Positions 1 to 8,734 of a stretch of DNA of 12,323 nucleotides are shown here, piece after piece (position 1 is the first letter of the stretch; every line of letters begins with the position of its first letter). The DNA comes from CAYWNK01 sp047639615 (GTDB taxonomy: Bacteria; Planctomycetota; UBA1135; GCA-002686595). The DNA lies in NCBI GenBank assembly GCA_047639615.1, contig JBLIOL010000155.1, forward strand, positions 1 to 12,323, written 5' to 3'. The notes below the pieces were generated by a model, which worked only from the letters and a program-made list of their open reading frames with translations, did no database searches and was not told the DNA's origin. A program made the position numbers and the translations under genes.

Positions 1-245
1 GATTAGGGCGCGTGGCTCGCGAAGTCGGCTATGTGCGACACGCTCCTAGGTCGTAGGGCTTGCGCACTGTCGAGCCAGTGGGGATCGCCACGCATGGGGC
101 CAGCAGCCCAGGTTTCTGGACGGGCGACCACACTCAACCCAGTCAGTACCGAGGATTACCGGGGTCTTGCTGTGTGGGTGCACAGAATGCAACGGGTGCT
201 GCGTAGGATGGCATCCCTTCCCCCTGGTCTCCCCGGCTGCACCCT

Positions 246-3200
246 ATGAAGCGCGCTCACCTGACCCTGCTCCTGGCCCTTTTTCTAGCCACCGCTATGG
301 GCGGCATTTGGTTCCTGACTAGCGATACCGGCAACGGCGCTGGCGAGCAGGGCTTGGCAATCGGGGCACAAGCGCCCCTGGTCCTCGGCCAGGAGGGGCC
401 TCTTCCTGAGGCTGACTTGGCTGGCTTGGTCAGCGAGGATGATGGTGGTCGGGCGATGGCAGACGCCGCCCTGACAGAGGCGACTAGCGCACGCAGCGGA
501 GTGCGCGGGCGTTGGAAGCCGCCGATCACGGCTCAGTGGATCGAGGGGCGCGTGAATGTGGAGGCTGGGCTGCCCATGGACGAGGAGATCTTCGTCCTGG
601 CCGAAGGGCGCAGTTTTTCCAGCGATCCCGATAGTCCCGATACCTTCCGAGCCAAGGTGGAACCTAGCGGGGAATTCCGTGTGGCGTTCAGCCCGGATAC
701 CCGGCGTGGGCGTCTGATCTTGCAAGCCAAGTACGCCTACCTGAAAACCCCTGAGGTAGTGAAGCTCTCCAGTCTCAAGGACGGCGAGGAGTTGGTGCTC
801 GAGGCGGAACTCGGTGGACGCATTGTGGTGGAGGTCTTGCCGCCCGCGTCTCAAGCCTTTGCTGAGGACGTCTTGGACGGCATCGAAGTGGAAGCCAAAG
901 TGGGTCGTTGGACCAGCGTGCCCAAGCTTGAGGGCACACGCCTGCAGAAGGCGATTTTCGAGCTAGGTGGCGCCCGGGACGATCAGGCCTATGTGGTGTC
1001 GGCCGTGAGTGATCGCTTTGCGGATGGCAAGCTCGATGGGGTCAAGGTGGCTCCGGGGCAAACGGAATATGTGGAAGTGGCTCTGAGCCGCGGTGCGCAT
1101 CTAGCGGGCACGGTGCGCGATGGGCAGGGGAATCCGATCTTGGCTGGCAAGGTCATGGCCATGAGTCAGCAGGAGGCTCGCAGCCGCAACCCGATCTTCA
1201 ATCAGGCCACCGGTACGGAGGCTGAGATTCTGGCGGGCAAGTTCGAGATGCACGGCGTGCGGCCTGGTGAGACCATGGTCGTCGTGGAGGCGGACGGCTA
1301 CCTCGAACTGCAGCACGACCTGGGCTTGCTCTTTGACGGGGACGATCGCAACTCCCTCAGCCTGATGCTCTCCCAGGGTGGCATTGTCTCCGGTGTGGTG
1401 CGTTGGCCCGATGGAGAGCCTGCTCGCGGCGCGGAGGTGCGCATCGCCCAGGAAGATGGCATCGGTAACTTCGACTTCGAGATGGTGCACGACACGATCA
1501 CCCTTGGCCCCGATGGAGCATTCAGCTTCGCGGCTCTCAAGGAAGGCAAGTGCGCGGTCACGGCCGTGTGCGTGGAGCGCGGCTGGGAACTGCCTGAGGA
1601 CGCGACTCTGGCCCAGCGCAAGTTTGGAGCTAAGCCGCCCCTGTGGCGAGTGCATGAGGAGCGCGTTTCACCCGGACGCAGCAACCTAGAGCTCGTTCTG
1701 CAACCGGGGAGCAATGTGATGGGCGTTGTCACCGACGACATTGGTGAACCGATCAAGAAGTTCCGAGTGATCGCCAGCCCGGCGGATCAGGGCTTCCTCT
1801 CTAGCAATGGCGTGCGCGCGGTGAAGAAGCGCTTCGAGCACGAGAAGGGCAAGTTTGAGGTGGAGGGTTTGATGGCCGGTACGTGGAAGATTCGCGTACA
1901 GGCGGCGGGTTATGGAACGGGCAAGGAGCATGAGATTCGCGCCCCCTATGAAGGCGTGCTGCGTGTGGATTTGCCCCGAGCTGGAGCCTTGGTGGGTGAG
2001 GTACGCACGCCCGACGGTGGTTCCGCGAAGGGAGCACGAGTGAACGTGTCCCACTCCAGCAATGGCAACATGAACGCGACTGCGGCCAAGGATGGCTCCT
2101 TCAAGGTCAGCAAGGTCGACCCTGGCTCGGTCTCACTCGTGGCGCGTTTGGAGGGCTATGCGAGCAGCCTACCCTTGAAGCTAGAGGTGGGCGCGGATAG
2201 CACACAGGAGGACTTGGTGTTGGACCTGCGCGCGGGGGCGAGGATCGCCGGCGAGCTGCACAAGGATGTAGGCGGTAAGGCCAGTCGTGGTGTGCAGCTG
2301 GAAGGCCCCAGCGCGAGCAGTACGAAGACCGACAAGCAGGGCCGTTTCGAATTCACCGGCCTGGAGCCGGGCGACTACAAGGTGACCCTGAGTCCGGAAT
2401 CCAGCTCGGGCAACGGCCGCTCTAAGTGGCTATTGAATAGTGCCAACCAACGCAGCTTGGATGTTAGCGTCGGCGTGGGACAGTCGGTGACCGTGCTGCT
2501 GGGTGAGCCACCGGCCACTGCGGTGACCATGGAGGGGCGAGTTCTCGATGATGGCGAGCCTGTGCCTGGTGCGCTGATCATGGCCTACCTGACGGAGGCT
2601 GGCCAGGAGAGTGGCGCAAGTGCTGGTGCCGAGGCCGATTCGGACGGGCGCTACAACTTGGTGCTCGATGAGCCCGGTAGCTACAACTTCCAGGTTGGGC
2701 GAGAGGTCGGGCAACTCTCCAGTATCCCCTTGGATGTGCCTACTTCGGGCACCTTCCGACACGACTTCGAACTACCCGGCGGACGCCTCTTCGGTGTGGT
2801 CCTTGGGCCCGATGGGAACCCGGTGGGGGACATCTTCCTGACCCTCTCCTTGGAGAAGACCGCGACCACCACCGGCCGCTCGCGTTGGGCGCGGACCCAG
2901 CAGCAGCGGACTACGGTTAATGGCACCTTCGAGTTTGAAGACCTTGGCCCCGGTACTTACAACCTGCGCGCGGGCAGCTTCCGAGGCCGGCGCGATCTAG
3001 CCAACATGCTGTACATGGGGCTGGAAGTGACCGAGGACGAGGCCACGGAGCGCACCATTCGCCTGCCCCTCGGCGGCGTGATCGAAGGCGTGCTCCTGGA
3101 CAGCGTCGGTGAACCCATCAATCGAGCCCAGGTCTGGGTGGAGAACGAGGATGGTCAGAAGATCTCGGAATTCGGCGAGGGACGCACGGATAAGAACGGC

Positions 3201-3338
3201 AGCTACAAGCTGCGTTCGGTGGCCCCCGGCGAGGTCTACGTCGTGGCGAGGAAGGACGGCAAGACCAGCGAGCCTGTACGTGTGCGCGTGACCGAAGCCG
3301 GGCTGGCCAACGCGAGTCTGTCGCTCTCCCTCGACTAG
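246..3338 (+). CDS. Large exported protein with tandem carboxypeptidase-regulatory-like repeats
   Basis: The 1030-residue product starts with Lys-Arg and a hydrophobic stretch (about residues 5-25), read as a signal peptide or N-terminal membrane anchor. After an acidic linker there is a divergent beta-rich segment (about 98-280), then about eight consecutive units starting near residues 283, 378, 488, 579, 666, 758, 847 and 945. Each unit begins with a Gly-x-Val strand followed by a turn such as DGxGNPI or DSVGEPI, passes through D-x-x-G-x-F-x-F and P-G-x-Y-x-V type strands, and ends in an alternating hydrophobic strand. This is the pattern of the CarboxypepD_reg / prealbumin-like beta-sandwich fold. 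No protease, sugar-binding or other catalytic motif is visible, so the role is probably structural, adhesive or scaffolding outside the cytoplasm. The ATG at 246 follows an in-frame stop at 204-206, limiting upstream extension; no Shine-Dalgarno sequence is seen. The stop overlaps that of the opposing gene. Fold is fairly sure, function unknown. Confidence 0.9.
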   Translation: MKRAHLTLLLALFLATAMGGIWFLTSDTGNGAGEQGLAIGAQAPLVLGQEGPLPEADLAGLVSEDDGGRAMADAALTEATSARSGVRGRWKPPITAQWIEGRVNVEAGLPMDEEIFVLAEGRSFSSDPDSPDTFRAKVEPSGEFRVAFSPDTRRGRLILQAKYAYLKTPEVVKLSSLKDGEELVLEAELGGRIVVEVLPPASQAFAEDVLDGIEVEAKVGRWTSVPKLEGTRLQKAIFELGGARDDQAYVVSAVSDRFADGKLDGVKVAPGQTEYVEVALSRGAHLAGTVRDGQGNPILAGKVMAMSQQEARSRNPIFNQATGTEAEILAGKFEMHGVRPGETMVVVEADGYLELQHDLGLLFDGDDRNSLSLMLSQGGIVSGVVRWPDGEPARGAEVRIAQEDGIGNFDFEMVHDTITLGPDGAFSFAALKEGKCAVTAVCVERGWELPEDATLAQRKFGAKPPLWRVHEERVSPGRSNLELVLQPGSNVMGVVTDDIGEPIKKFRVIASPADQGFLSSNGVRAVKKRFEHEKGKFEVEGLMAGTWKIRVQAAGYGTGKEHEIRAPYEGVLRVDLPRAGALVGEVRTPDGGSAKGARVNVSHSSNGNMNATAAKDGSFKVSKVDPGSVSLVARLEGYASSLPLKLEVGADSTQEDLVLDLRAGARIAGELHKDVGGKASRGVQLEGPSASSTKTDKQGRFEFTGLEPGDYKVTLSPESSSGNGRSKWLLNSANQRSLDVSVGVGQSVTVLLGEPPATAVTMEGRVLDDGEPVPGALIMAYLTEAGQESGASAGAEADSDGRYNLVLDEPGSYNFQVGREVGQLSSIPLDVPTSGTFRHDFELPGGRLFGVVLGPDGNPVGDIFLTLSLEKTATTTGRSRWARTQQQRTTVNGTFEFEDLGPGTYNLRAGSFRGRRDLANMLYMGLEVTEDEATERTIRLPLGGVIEGVLLDSVGEPINRAQVWVENEDGQKISEFGEGRTDKNGSYKLRSVAPGEVYVVARKDGKTSEPVRVRVTEAGLANASLSLSLD

Positions 3339-6300
3339 CTCTTGACGTTGCCGTCCTCGTCGGTCAACTGACCTTCGAGGGCGTCCATCATGGGCTTGAG
3401 GTTGGCCATCATGGCCTGCGCAGCTTCGAAGGTGGAACGCTTGCGGGCCAGGGCACCGGACTTCTGGGACAGGTCGTCCGAGAGGTCGGTCACGTTGGAC
3501 ATGAGCTGGCCGATTTGGGTGTCTTGGGTGTTGCTCAGGTCGCTGAGGGAGGCGATCTCTTGCTGAAGCTCCTCGACCCGAGCCTCCAGGAAGGCCACGC
3601 GCTGACGGCGCTCGATGAGCTCCGTGTCCAGATTTCCAAGGCGTTGGGTCAGGGTGCGAGTCTCCGTGCGTGAGAGCTCGTGCTCGCTGCGCAGGGCGTC
3701 CAGGTCCGCGTCGCGGTCGGCGATCTGGGCTTCCAGTTGGGCGATGCCTTGGGCATGCGCGGCGGCGCCGGTCTTGCGCGAGTCTTCGTGCTCTTCCTGG
3801 GCCGCCTTGATGGCTTTCCGCTCCTGCTTGAGCTCGCCTTCGAGGTCGCCCACGCGCCCACTGCTTTGGGCCAATTCGCTCTCGATCTTGATCAGCTTCT
3901 CGGCTGCGGCATCGGCCTTGGCCGTGTGCTGCTCCGTTTGCTTGCTGGCACTGGCTTGCGCTTTCAGAAGGTCCTGCTGGAGTCCGGCGAGCTCCTTCTG
4001 GCTGCCCTTCAGGTCGCTCTGCATAGCCTTGCTGCTGGCCTTGCTTTCAGCCATGGCAGTGCGTTGTTTCGCGACCGCCACTTCCAAGGCGGTACGCTCG
4101 CTCTGCAGATCCTGCTGCAGGCTCTCAAGCTCGTTGCCCCTTGAGCTCACCAGGTTGCCGGCTTGCTTCAGCTCGTCCTCGGCCTTGGACAGCGCCAGGC
4201 CAAGTTCACTGATCTCGCTAGCACGTTCAGCGGCCAACTCGCGGGCGCGCAGGGTGTCGGCTTCCGTGGCCGTCATGCGGTCGGCGAAGTGGCTGGATTC
4301 CTTGTCGGCCTTCTTGGCCACGCGACCCAGCTCGGCTTGGGCCTTGCTCAGGAGCTTCTCCAGGTCGCGCGCGTGGGCGTCGTGGGTCTCCTGACTGGTC
4401 TCCAACTGGGCTGATGCCTCTTGGTGTTGGGCCTGCAATTCGGACAGGGCGGTGTTCTGCTCCTCGGCTTCAACGCCTTGCTGTTCCAAGCGTTTGGCCA
4501 GGTCGGAGAGCTCCTTCTGCATGTCGGCGATGTCGCCAGCCTGTTGCTTGGACTGCGCCTTGGATTCCTTGGACTCTTCCCGGGCAGCGCTCTCCTTGGC
4601 CTTGGCTTGCTCGAGCTTGGCATCGGCCTTTTCTCTCTGCGCTGCGCTGCGCTCGGTGGCCTTGTTCAGCTGGGCCTCGGCCTTGTCTAGAGCCTTCTGG
4701 ATCGACTTGGAGTCCTTGCTCTGGTCCTTGATGTCCTGGCGTAGACCCTCGCTAAGCTCCGCGTTGGCATCGCCTGTGTGCTCTAGCACTTCCACGCGCC
4801 GTTGCTCGTTCGCCAGGCGTGTCTCGAGCTTCTGCACCTCCGTGCGGCGTGCTTCTTGCTCTTGCTCAAGCTCCTTGCGCAGGCGCTCCAGGGATGCGGT
4901 GGCTTCGTCGCGCTCCTTGGCCTGGGCTTGGTCGCGCTGCCTAGAGGCATCTGCGGCATCCTGCTGCGCGCTCTCGAGGGCGGCGCGCGCCTGCTCGAGG
5001 TCGGTCTCCAATTTGGATTTGGCCTGGGCTGCTTGATTCAGGTCGGCGCTGCGTTGATCGGCCTGCTCCAGGACATCTGCGAGCACGCGCTGCAGGTCCT
5101 CTTGCTCCTGGTCGCGATCACTGAGGGAGCTCTCAAGCTCCTCCTCGTGGGCGCGGGCGTCTTGACCGATCTCCTCGGCCTGGGCGAGATCCTGCAACAG
5201 CTCGGTTGCGCGGGCTTGCACCTCGCTCAGGGATTCTTCGAGCTCGTCCACCCGCTGGTCCTGCTGCTCGAGTGCTTCCCCAGCATTGGCTTGGGCGGAA
5301 TCCAGCTGAGCCTGGCTCTGGGTGAGATTGGCCTGCAGGCATTCGATCTCTACGCGCAACTCGGAGGTGAGGGTCTCCAGGGAGTCCGTGGTCTCCGCAT
5401 CGACGTTGGCCTTGGCAGCTGCCTCGGCTTTGGCACTCTCCAATTCGGTCTCTTTCTGGGAGAGCGAGTTGGCTTGGGCTTCGATCGTCCGTTGCTGCTC
5501 GGCACTTATGATGGCGATCGCTTCGATTGCCTTGGCGCTCGTTTCCGCCGCGGCTTGGGCCTCGGCCTGGGCCGTGGCTTGGGCCTCGGTAGCTTGTGAT
5601 TGAGTCTCTTCCAGTTGCTGCTCGCGCTGGAGTAGATCTTCGGCCTGCGCCTCGACTTGGCTGCGCAGCTCGGTGCTGCTGGCTTTCAAGGCTTCGATAG
5701 CCTGGTCGTTTGCTTGGTCGTTTGCTTGGGCGGTGGCTTGGGCGGTGGCTTCGGCTTCGGCGGACTTGGCCTGAGTCTCTTCCAGTTGCTGCTGGCGTTG
5801 AACCAGCTCCTCAGCCTGCGCTTCAACCTGGCTACTCAGGTCAGCGCTGGAACTCTCCAAGGCCTCGATGGCCTGGGCGCTTGTTTCCGCGGCGGCCTGG
5901 GCGTTGGCTTCGGCTTCGGCTGCTTGTGTCTGGCTGTCCTCGAACTGCTGTTCGCGCTGCGTCAGGCTCCCGGTTTGGATATCGAGCTCACCGCGCAGTT
6001 GGGTGCTCGTGCTCTCGAGGCTCTCGATCTCTAGGCGCAGTTCGGTGGTGGTTTTCTCGAGGGCTTGGATGGCCTCGGCATTGGTGTCGGCTTCGGCCTG
6101 GGCTTCGCTGGTGGAGGTCTCCAGATCGGTCTTGCTGACCTGGGCTTGCTCGAGCTCTTGCTCGAGTTCGCTCACCCGTTGCTGGGCCGCCTCGGCCACT
6201 TCATTGGCTTCGGTGGCGGCGCTGGTGTCGCTCTCAGCTTCTTCGAGCTTGGCTTGCACCTCTTCCAATTGCGCCTCAGCCGCGGTCTGGGCGTCTTTAG

Positions 6301-6976
6301 CTGCTTGGATCTCGTCGTCCCTGCCTGCGCCATTGGCGAGGGCCATGTCGAGCTTGGCTTTGAGGGACGCCCGTTGTGCGGTCTCCTTGGTGGCAGCTTG
6401 CTCAAGTTCTGCGGTGCGTGCCTGGGACTGGACCAGCTCATCCGCGAGGATGTCCGCGCGGTTGCTGAGCGGCTCGAGGTTGTGGATGCGCTCGGTTAAG
6501 TCCTCGATCACGGACGTTTGGCGCTCTAGCTCCGCTTCCTTCTCGGCGGTGACTTGGACCAGTCGGTCTTCCCAGTCTTCAAGTCCTTGGTCGGCGGCCT
6601 GGGGCTCTTCCTGGTTCTCCGCCAGCTGGGGCCAGAGGGCATCCATGTAGGCGGCTGCCTCGGCGGGCGAGACTTCGGTGGCCTGGCCGGAGTAGTTATC
6701 GACGGCCTCACGCAGGGTTAGGATCTGCTGATGCTGGGCGGTGAACTTCTCCGCGAACTCGCGCTCCGAGCGGTCGAAGGCCCAGATGGTGTGCTTGATG
6801 CGACGCTCGAGCAGCACATAGGCGCGGTAGCGCTCGCCAACTTGACCGGTGGCGCTCTGTGCCAATGCGCGCAGGCGGCGGGCATTGAGTGTTTCGCAGG
6901 CGATCCAAGCCAACAGACCACCACTAAGGGTGAGACCGACGGCGATAAGTACGAGCAGGGGTAGGGAGCTGGGCAT
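3335..6976 (-). CDS. Giant membrane-anchored coiled-coil protein
   Basis: The 1213-residue product has one N-terminal hydrophobic segment (about residues 4-26), followed by a positively charged stretch (NARRLRAL). A short region with a Trp-containing helix (about 45-135) precedes an almost uninterrupted coiled coil rich in Glu, Gln, Ala, Lys and Leu from about 145 to 1180. Topology is probably one N-terminal membrane anchor; the cluster of Arg just after the segment suggests the rod may be cytoplasmic, but this is inference. Residues about 316-539 contain an internal repeat of 53-57 residues. The last residues (about 1185-1213) form a short Met-rich tail. It resembles generic SMC- or myosin-like rods by composition only: there is no Walker A or B motif and no ATPase head. 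The start is an ATG without a Shine-Dalgarno sequence. It is last in a run of four - strand genes, 121 bases after the sulfatase, and its stop overlaps the stop of the opposing gene. A role in cell shape, envelope organisation or filament formation is possible but unproven. Confidence 0.9.
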   Translation of the reverse strand: MPSSLPLLVLIAVGLTLSGGLLAWIACETLNARRLRALAQSATGQVGERYRAYVLLERRIKHTIWAFDRSEREFAEKFTAQHQQILTLREAVDNYSGQATEVSPAEAAAYMDALWPQLAENQEEPQAADQGLEDWEDRLVQVTAEKEAELERQTSVIEDLTERIHNLEPLSNRADILADELVQSQARTAELEQAATKETAQRASLKAKLDMALANGAGRDDEIQAAKDAQTAAEAQLEEVQAKLEEAESDTSAATEANEVAEAAQQRVSELEQELEQAQVSKTDLETSTSEAQAEADTNAEAIQALEKTTTELRLEIESLESTSTQLRGELDIQTGSLTQREQQFEDSQTQAAEAEANAQAAAETSAQAIEALESSSADLSSQVEAQAEELVQRQQQLEETQAKSAEAEATAQATAQANDQANDQAIEALKASSTELRSQVEAQAEDLLQREQQLEETQSQATEAQATAQAEAQAAAETSAKAIEAIAIISAEQQRTIEAQANSLSQKETELESAKAEAAAKANVDAETTDSLETLTSELRVEIECLQANLTQSQAQLDSAQANAGEALEQQDQRVDELEESLSEVQARATELLQDLAQAEEIGQDARAHEEELESSLSDRDQEQEDLQRVLADVLEQADQRSADLNQAAQAKSKLETDLEQARAALESAQQDAADASRQRDQAQAKERDEATASLERLRKELEQEQEARRTEVQKLETRLANEQRRVEVLEHTGDANAELSEGLRQDIKDQSKDSKSIQKALDKAEAQLNKATERSAAQREKADAKLEQAKAKESAAREESKESKAQSKQQAGDIADMQKELSDLAKRLEQQGVEAEEQNTALSELQAQHQEASAQLETSQETHDAHARDLEKLLSKAQAELGRVAKKADKESSHFADRMTATEADTLRARELAAERASEISELGLALSKAEDELKQAGNLVSSRGNELESLQQDLQSERTALEVAVAKQRTAMAESKASSKAMQSDLKGSQKELAGLQQDLLKAQASASKQTEQHTAKADAAAEKLIKIESELAQSSGRVGDLEGELKQERKAIKAAQEEHEDSRKTGAAAHAQGIAQLEAQIADRDADLDALRSEHELSRTETRTLTQRLGNLDTELIERRQRVAFLEARVEELQQEIASLSDLSNTQDTQIGQLMSNVTDLSDDLSQKSGALARKRSTFEAAQAMMANLKPMMDALEGQLTDEDGNVKS
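5360..6031 (-). repeat. Internal tandem repeat in the coiled-coil gene (53-57 codon unit)
   Basis: Four successive units lie at about 6031-5873 (53 codons, divergent), 5872-5702 and 5701-5531 (57 codons each), and 5530-5360 (degenerate). The two middle units share the pattern AIEAL-x-x-SS, then SQVEAQAE-x-L, QR-x-QQLEETQ, and an Ala/Gln/Thr-rich end. The similarity is clear at protein level and shows that the rod grew by segmental duplication. Unit boundaries are read by eye and may be shifted by a few residues. Confidence 0.75.
5703..5750. repeat. Two adjacent 12-bp tandem duplications
   Basis: On the + strand TGGTCGTTTGCT occurs twice in a row (5703-5714, 5715-5726), immediately followed by TGGGCGGTGGCT twice in a row (5727-5738, 5739-5750). 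In the - strand coiled-coil protein these encode two 4-residue duplications, the clearest being (Asn-Asp-Gln-Ala)x2. They keep the reading frame and largely account for the extra four residues that distinguish the 57-residue units from the 53-residue unit. They look like recent replication slippage. Confidence 0.9.
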
Positions 6977-7097
6977 CGAGTGGGACCACTAGGGCAGTAC
7001 GAAGCGGGGGGCGAACCCCGTTGCATCGACCCATGACCAACTCGTTTTGAAGCGGACCCAGCTCTTTTTGCTAGGTCAGCATTGAGACAGCCCGTTC

Positions 7098-8411
7098 TCA
7101 GTCCACGCCCAAGCGCACGAACTCCGCCAGCAGACGGTCGAAGGCGTCTTGTTGCATGGTATTCAGGCCCGGTAGCAGGTTGTTTGTCTCGAAAGGATCC
7201 TGCTGCAGGTCATAGAGCTGATCACTCTGACCTGTGATGCGGATGAGCTTGTAACGCTCTTCGCGGACGCATCGACTGTGCTGATTGAAGGGCAGCGTGC
7301 CGCCGTTGGGGCTGAAGGTTTCCGTGTAGGTCATCTCGCGCAGTCTCAGATGGGGGGCGTGGAAGTACGGAACCATGGAGACCGAGTCCTCCGTTCCTGC
7401 GCGCACGTGTGCCAGCTGGGCGAAGGTGGCGAAAAGGTCTACGGAGGAGACCAGTGCGTTGCAATCGGCGGCGAGTATGCCGGGGCCGCTAATGATCAAG
7501 GGCACATTGACGCCACCCTCGAACATGGTTCCCTTGGCGTGGTTCGGTAGGAAGGGCGCCTCGGAAAGTTGGGCGGGTGTGCCGTTGTCGCCCATGAATA
7601 CCACGATGGCATTCGGGTCGACCTGATGCACGCTGGCCAGAATGCGTCCTAGTTCCGTGTCCATGGCTTCCACCATGGCCTTGCCCATCTCGCGGTTGGA
7701 AGGATTGGTGGGGAGGTTTCCGCACCAGTTGTTGGCGCAGGGCAAACCCGGGCAGAGATTCGTCGGCGGCACATGCCAGGGCGAGTGCGGTGCGTTGAAG
7801 TTGACCTGCACGTACCACGGTGAGGGCAGGCTGCCGACGGCGTTAATGGCCTCATTCGCGATGTCGGTGGTGGAGTAGACCGATGATCCGGTATTGGCTC
7901 CGTCCACAACTTTTGGCCATTGGAAGTAGTTCTGAATCGCGCCGCGGATGAAGCCGGCGAAGTGGTCGAAGCCTTGATCGCGGGGGTGGTCCAAGCCCAG
8001 GTTGCCGGAGAGGTGCCACTTGCCGACGGCGGTACTGGCGTAGCCCAGTAGCATTTCAGGCATGGCCTCTTCGGAAAGCGGTAGGCCGGCTTCGTTGTTG
8101 CCGACCACCGTGCCGATGCCCGTGCGGAATCCGTAGCGGCCAGTGAGCAGGGCGGCCCTTGTCGGCGAGCAGATGGGGTTGGTCCAGGCGTTGCGGAAGA
8201 GCATGCCTTGGCTTGCCAAGGCATCGATGTTCGGGGTGCAGGCCGGTGCGGTGCCCTCGCCGTAGGCATTGAGCATGTCGACGCCAAAGTCGTCGGCCAC
8301 GATCACGATGATGTTGGGAGCCGCGCGGCGGGTGGCGATGTCGCTGGCCGGCGGTAGGGACTGGGACTGGACCGGGAGCAGTAGCGGCAGGCAGGCAAGG
8401 AGCAAGGACAT
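7098..8411 (-). CDS. Exported formylglycine-dependent sulfatase (arylsulfatase-like)
   Basis: The protein is 437 residues from the ATG at 8411; a GTG two codons upstream (8417) is an alternative start. It opens with a signal peptide (hydrophobic residues 2-14). Family motifs appear in the usual order: the VADDFG metal-binding pair (Asp40, Asp41), the sulfatase signature C-S-P-T-R-A-A-L-L-T-G with Cys81 as the residue oxidised to formylglycine and Arg85, GKWH (Lys131, His133), NAPH (His209), GDNG (Asp275, Asn276) and AKGTMFEGG (Lys293). All expected catalytic and calcium-ligand residues are therefore present and the enzyme should be active if a formylglycine-generating enzyme exists. It hydrolyses sulfate esters in the periplasm or outside the cell; the substrate cannot be read from sequence. 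A small Cys-rich insertion (Cys220, Cys225, Cys230) follows the NAPH motif. The stop is TGA at the normal end of the family. Co-directional with the genes on both sides. Confidence 0.95.
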   Translation of the reverse strand: MSLLLACLPLLLPVQSQSLPPASDIATRRAAPNIIVIVADDFGVDMLNAYGEGTAPACTPNIDALASQGMLFRNAWTNPICSPTRAALLTGRYGFRTGIGTVVGNNEAGLPLSEEAMPEMLLGYASTAVGKWHLSGNLGLDHPRDQGFDHFAGFIRGAIQNYFQWPKVVDGANTGSSVYSTTDIANEAINAVGSLPSPWYVQVNFNAPHSPWHVPPTNLCPGLPCANNWCGNLPTNPSNREMGKAMVEAMDTELGRILASVHQVDPNAIVVFMGDNGTPAQLSEAPFLPNHAKGTMFEGGVNVPLIISGPGILAADCNALVSSVDLFATFAQLAHVRAGTEDSVSMVPYFHAPHLRLREMTYTETFSPNGGTLPFNQHSRCVREERYKLIRITGQSDQLYDLQQDPFETNNLLPGLNTMQQDAFDRLLAEFVRLGVD

Positions 8412-8484
8412 GCGCACTAGAACCCGGTAGCTGGTCCAGCGTTCCGCTGCATGTTGGGCTTTTCGGCTGCCTGAATGTCCAGAG

Positions 8485-8697
8485 CTAGCCCGCGCGTAGG
8501 GCTAGCTTGAGGGCCAGTAAGATGCCGAGGCTAGCGGCCAGCAAGGGCGCTGTGCCCGCGACGAATCCCGGAATGATCATCAGGGCGATGCCCGCAACTA
8601 GCTGCGGGGGGCGCGCTTCGCGCTTGCCGTACATGAAGAATCCGCCGCCGATGGTGCTGACCAACATCGCTGCGAGCATCCAATTCACCGATCCCAT
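8485..8697 (-). CDS. Small two- or three-helix membrane protein
   Basis: The 70-residue product starts MGSVNWMLAAMLVSTIGGGF and has hydrophobic segments at about residues 5-22, 33-46 and 48-66, with a basic loop (YGKREARPP) between the first two. The pattern of a first helix, a YGK-x-x-x-R-x-P loop and a G-x-ALMI-x-P segment resembles a widespread family of small uncharacterised inner-membrane proteins. I chose the ATG at 8697 because the open frame upstream to 8790 would add a Pro/Ser-rich, non-membrane N-terminus and overlap the end of the preceding gene by 56 bases. No Shine-Dalgarno sequence is seen; a run of eight C residues (- strand) lies 20 bases before the start. It sits between the phosphodiesterase-like gene and the sulfatase and is probably co-transcribed with them. 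Function unknown. Confidence 0.75.
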   Translation of the reverse strand: MGSVNWMLAAMLVSTIGGGFFMYGKREARPPQLVAGIALMIIPGFVAGTAPLLAASLGILLALKLALRAG

Positions 8698-8734
8698 GCA
8701 ATCGATATCGGGCGCCGGGGGGGGCAGGCTTGAA

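Noticed and set aside
1..245. Promoter for the first gene
   Set aside because: No -35/-10 pair with acceptable spacing could be found by eye.
31..249. 72-residue open frame before the first gene
   Set aside because: It lacks domain or signal features, overlaps the next start, and its composition is not protein-like; length is within chance in GC-rich DNA.
3615..6650. Many long open frames on the + strand opposite the coiled-coil gene
   Set aside because: They are Ser/Ala/Leu/Arg-rich antisense readings of a repetitive, GC-rich coiled-coil gene whose own frame is 1213 codons; none has a recognisable domain.
7005..7020. CGGGG/CCCCG hairpin as terminator after the sulfatase
   Set aside because: Only five base pairs with a six-base loop and no U-tract on the - strand; too weak to call.
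8717..8724. Run of eight G as a phase-variable tract
   Set aside because: It lies outside the coding frames in a 37-base gap and there is no evidence of length variation or of a promoter it would space.
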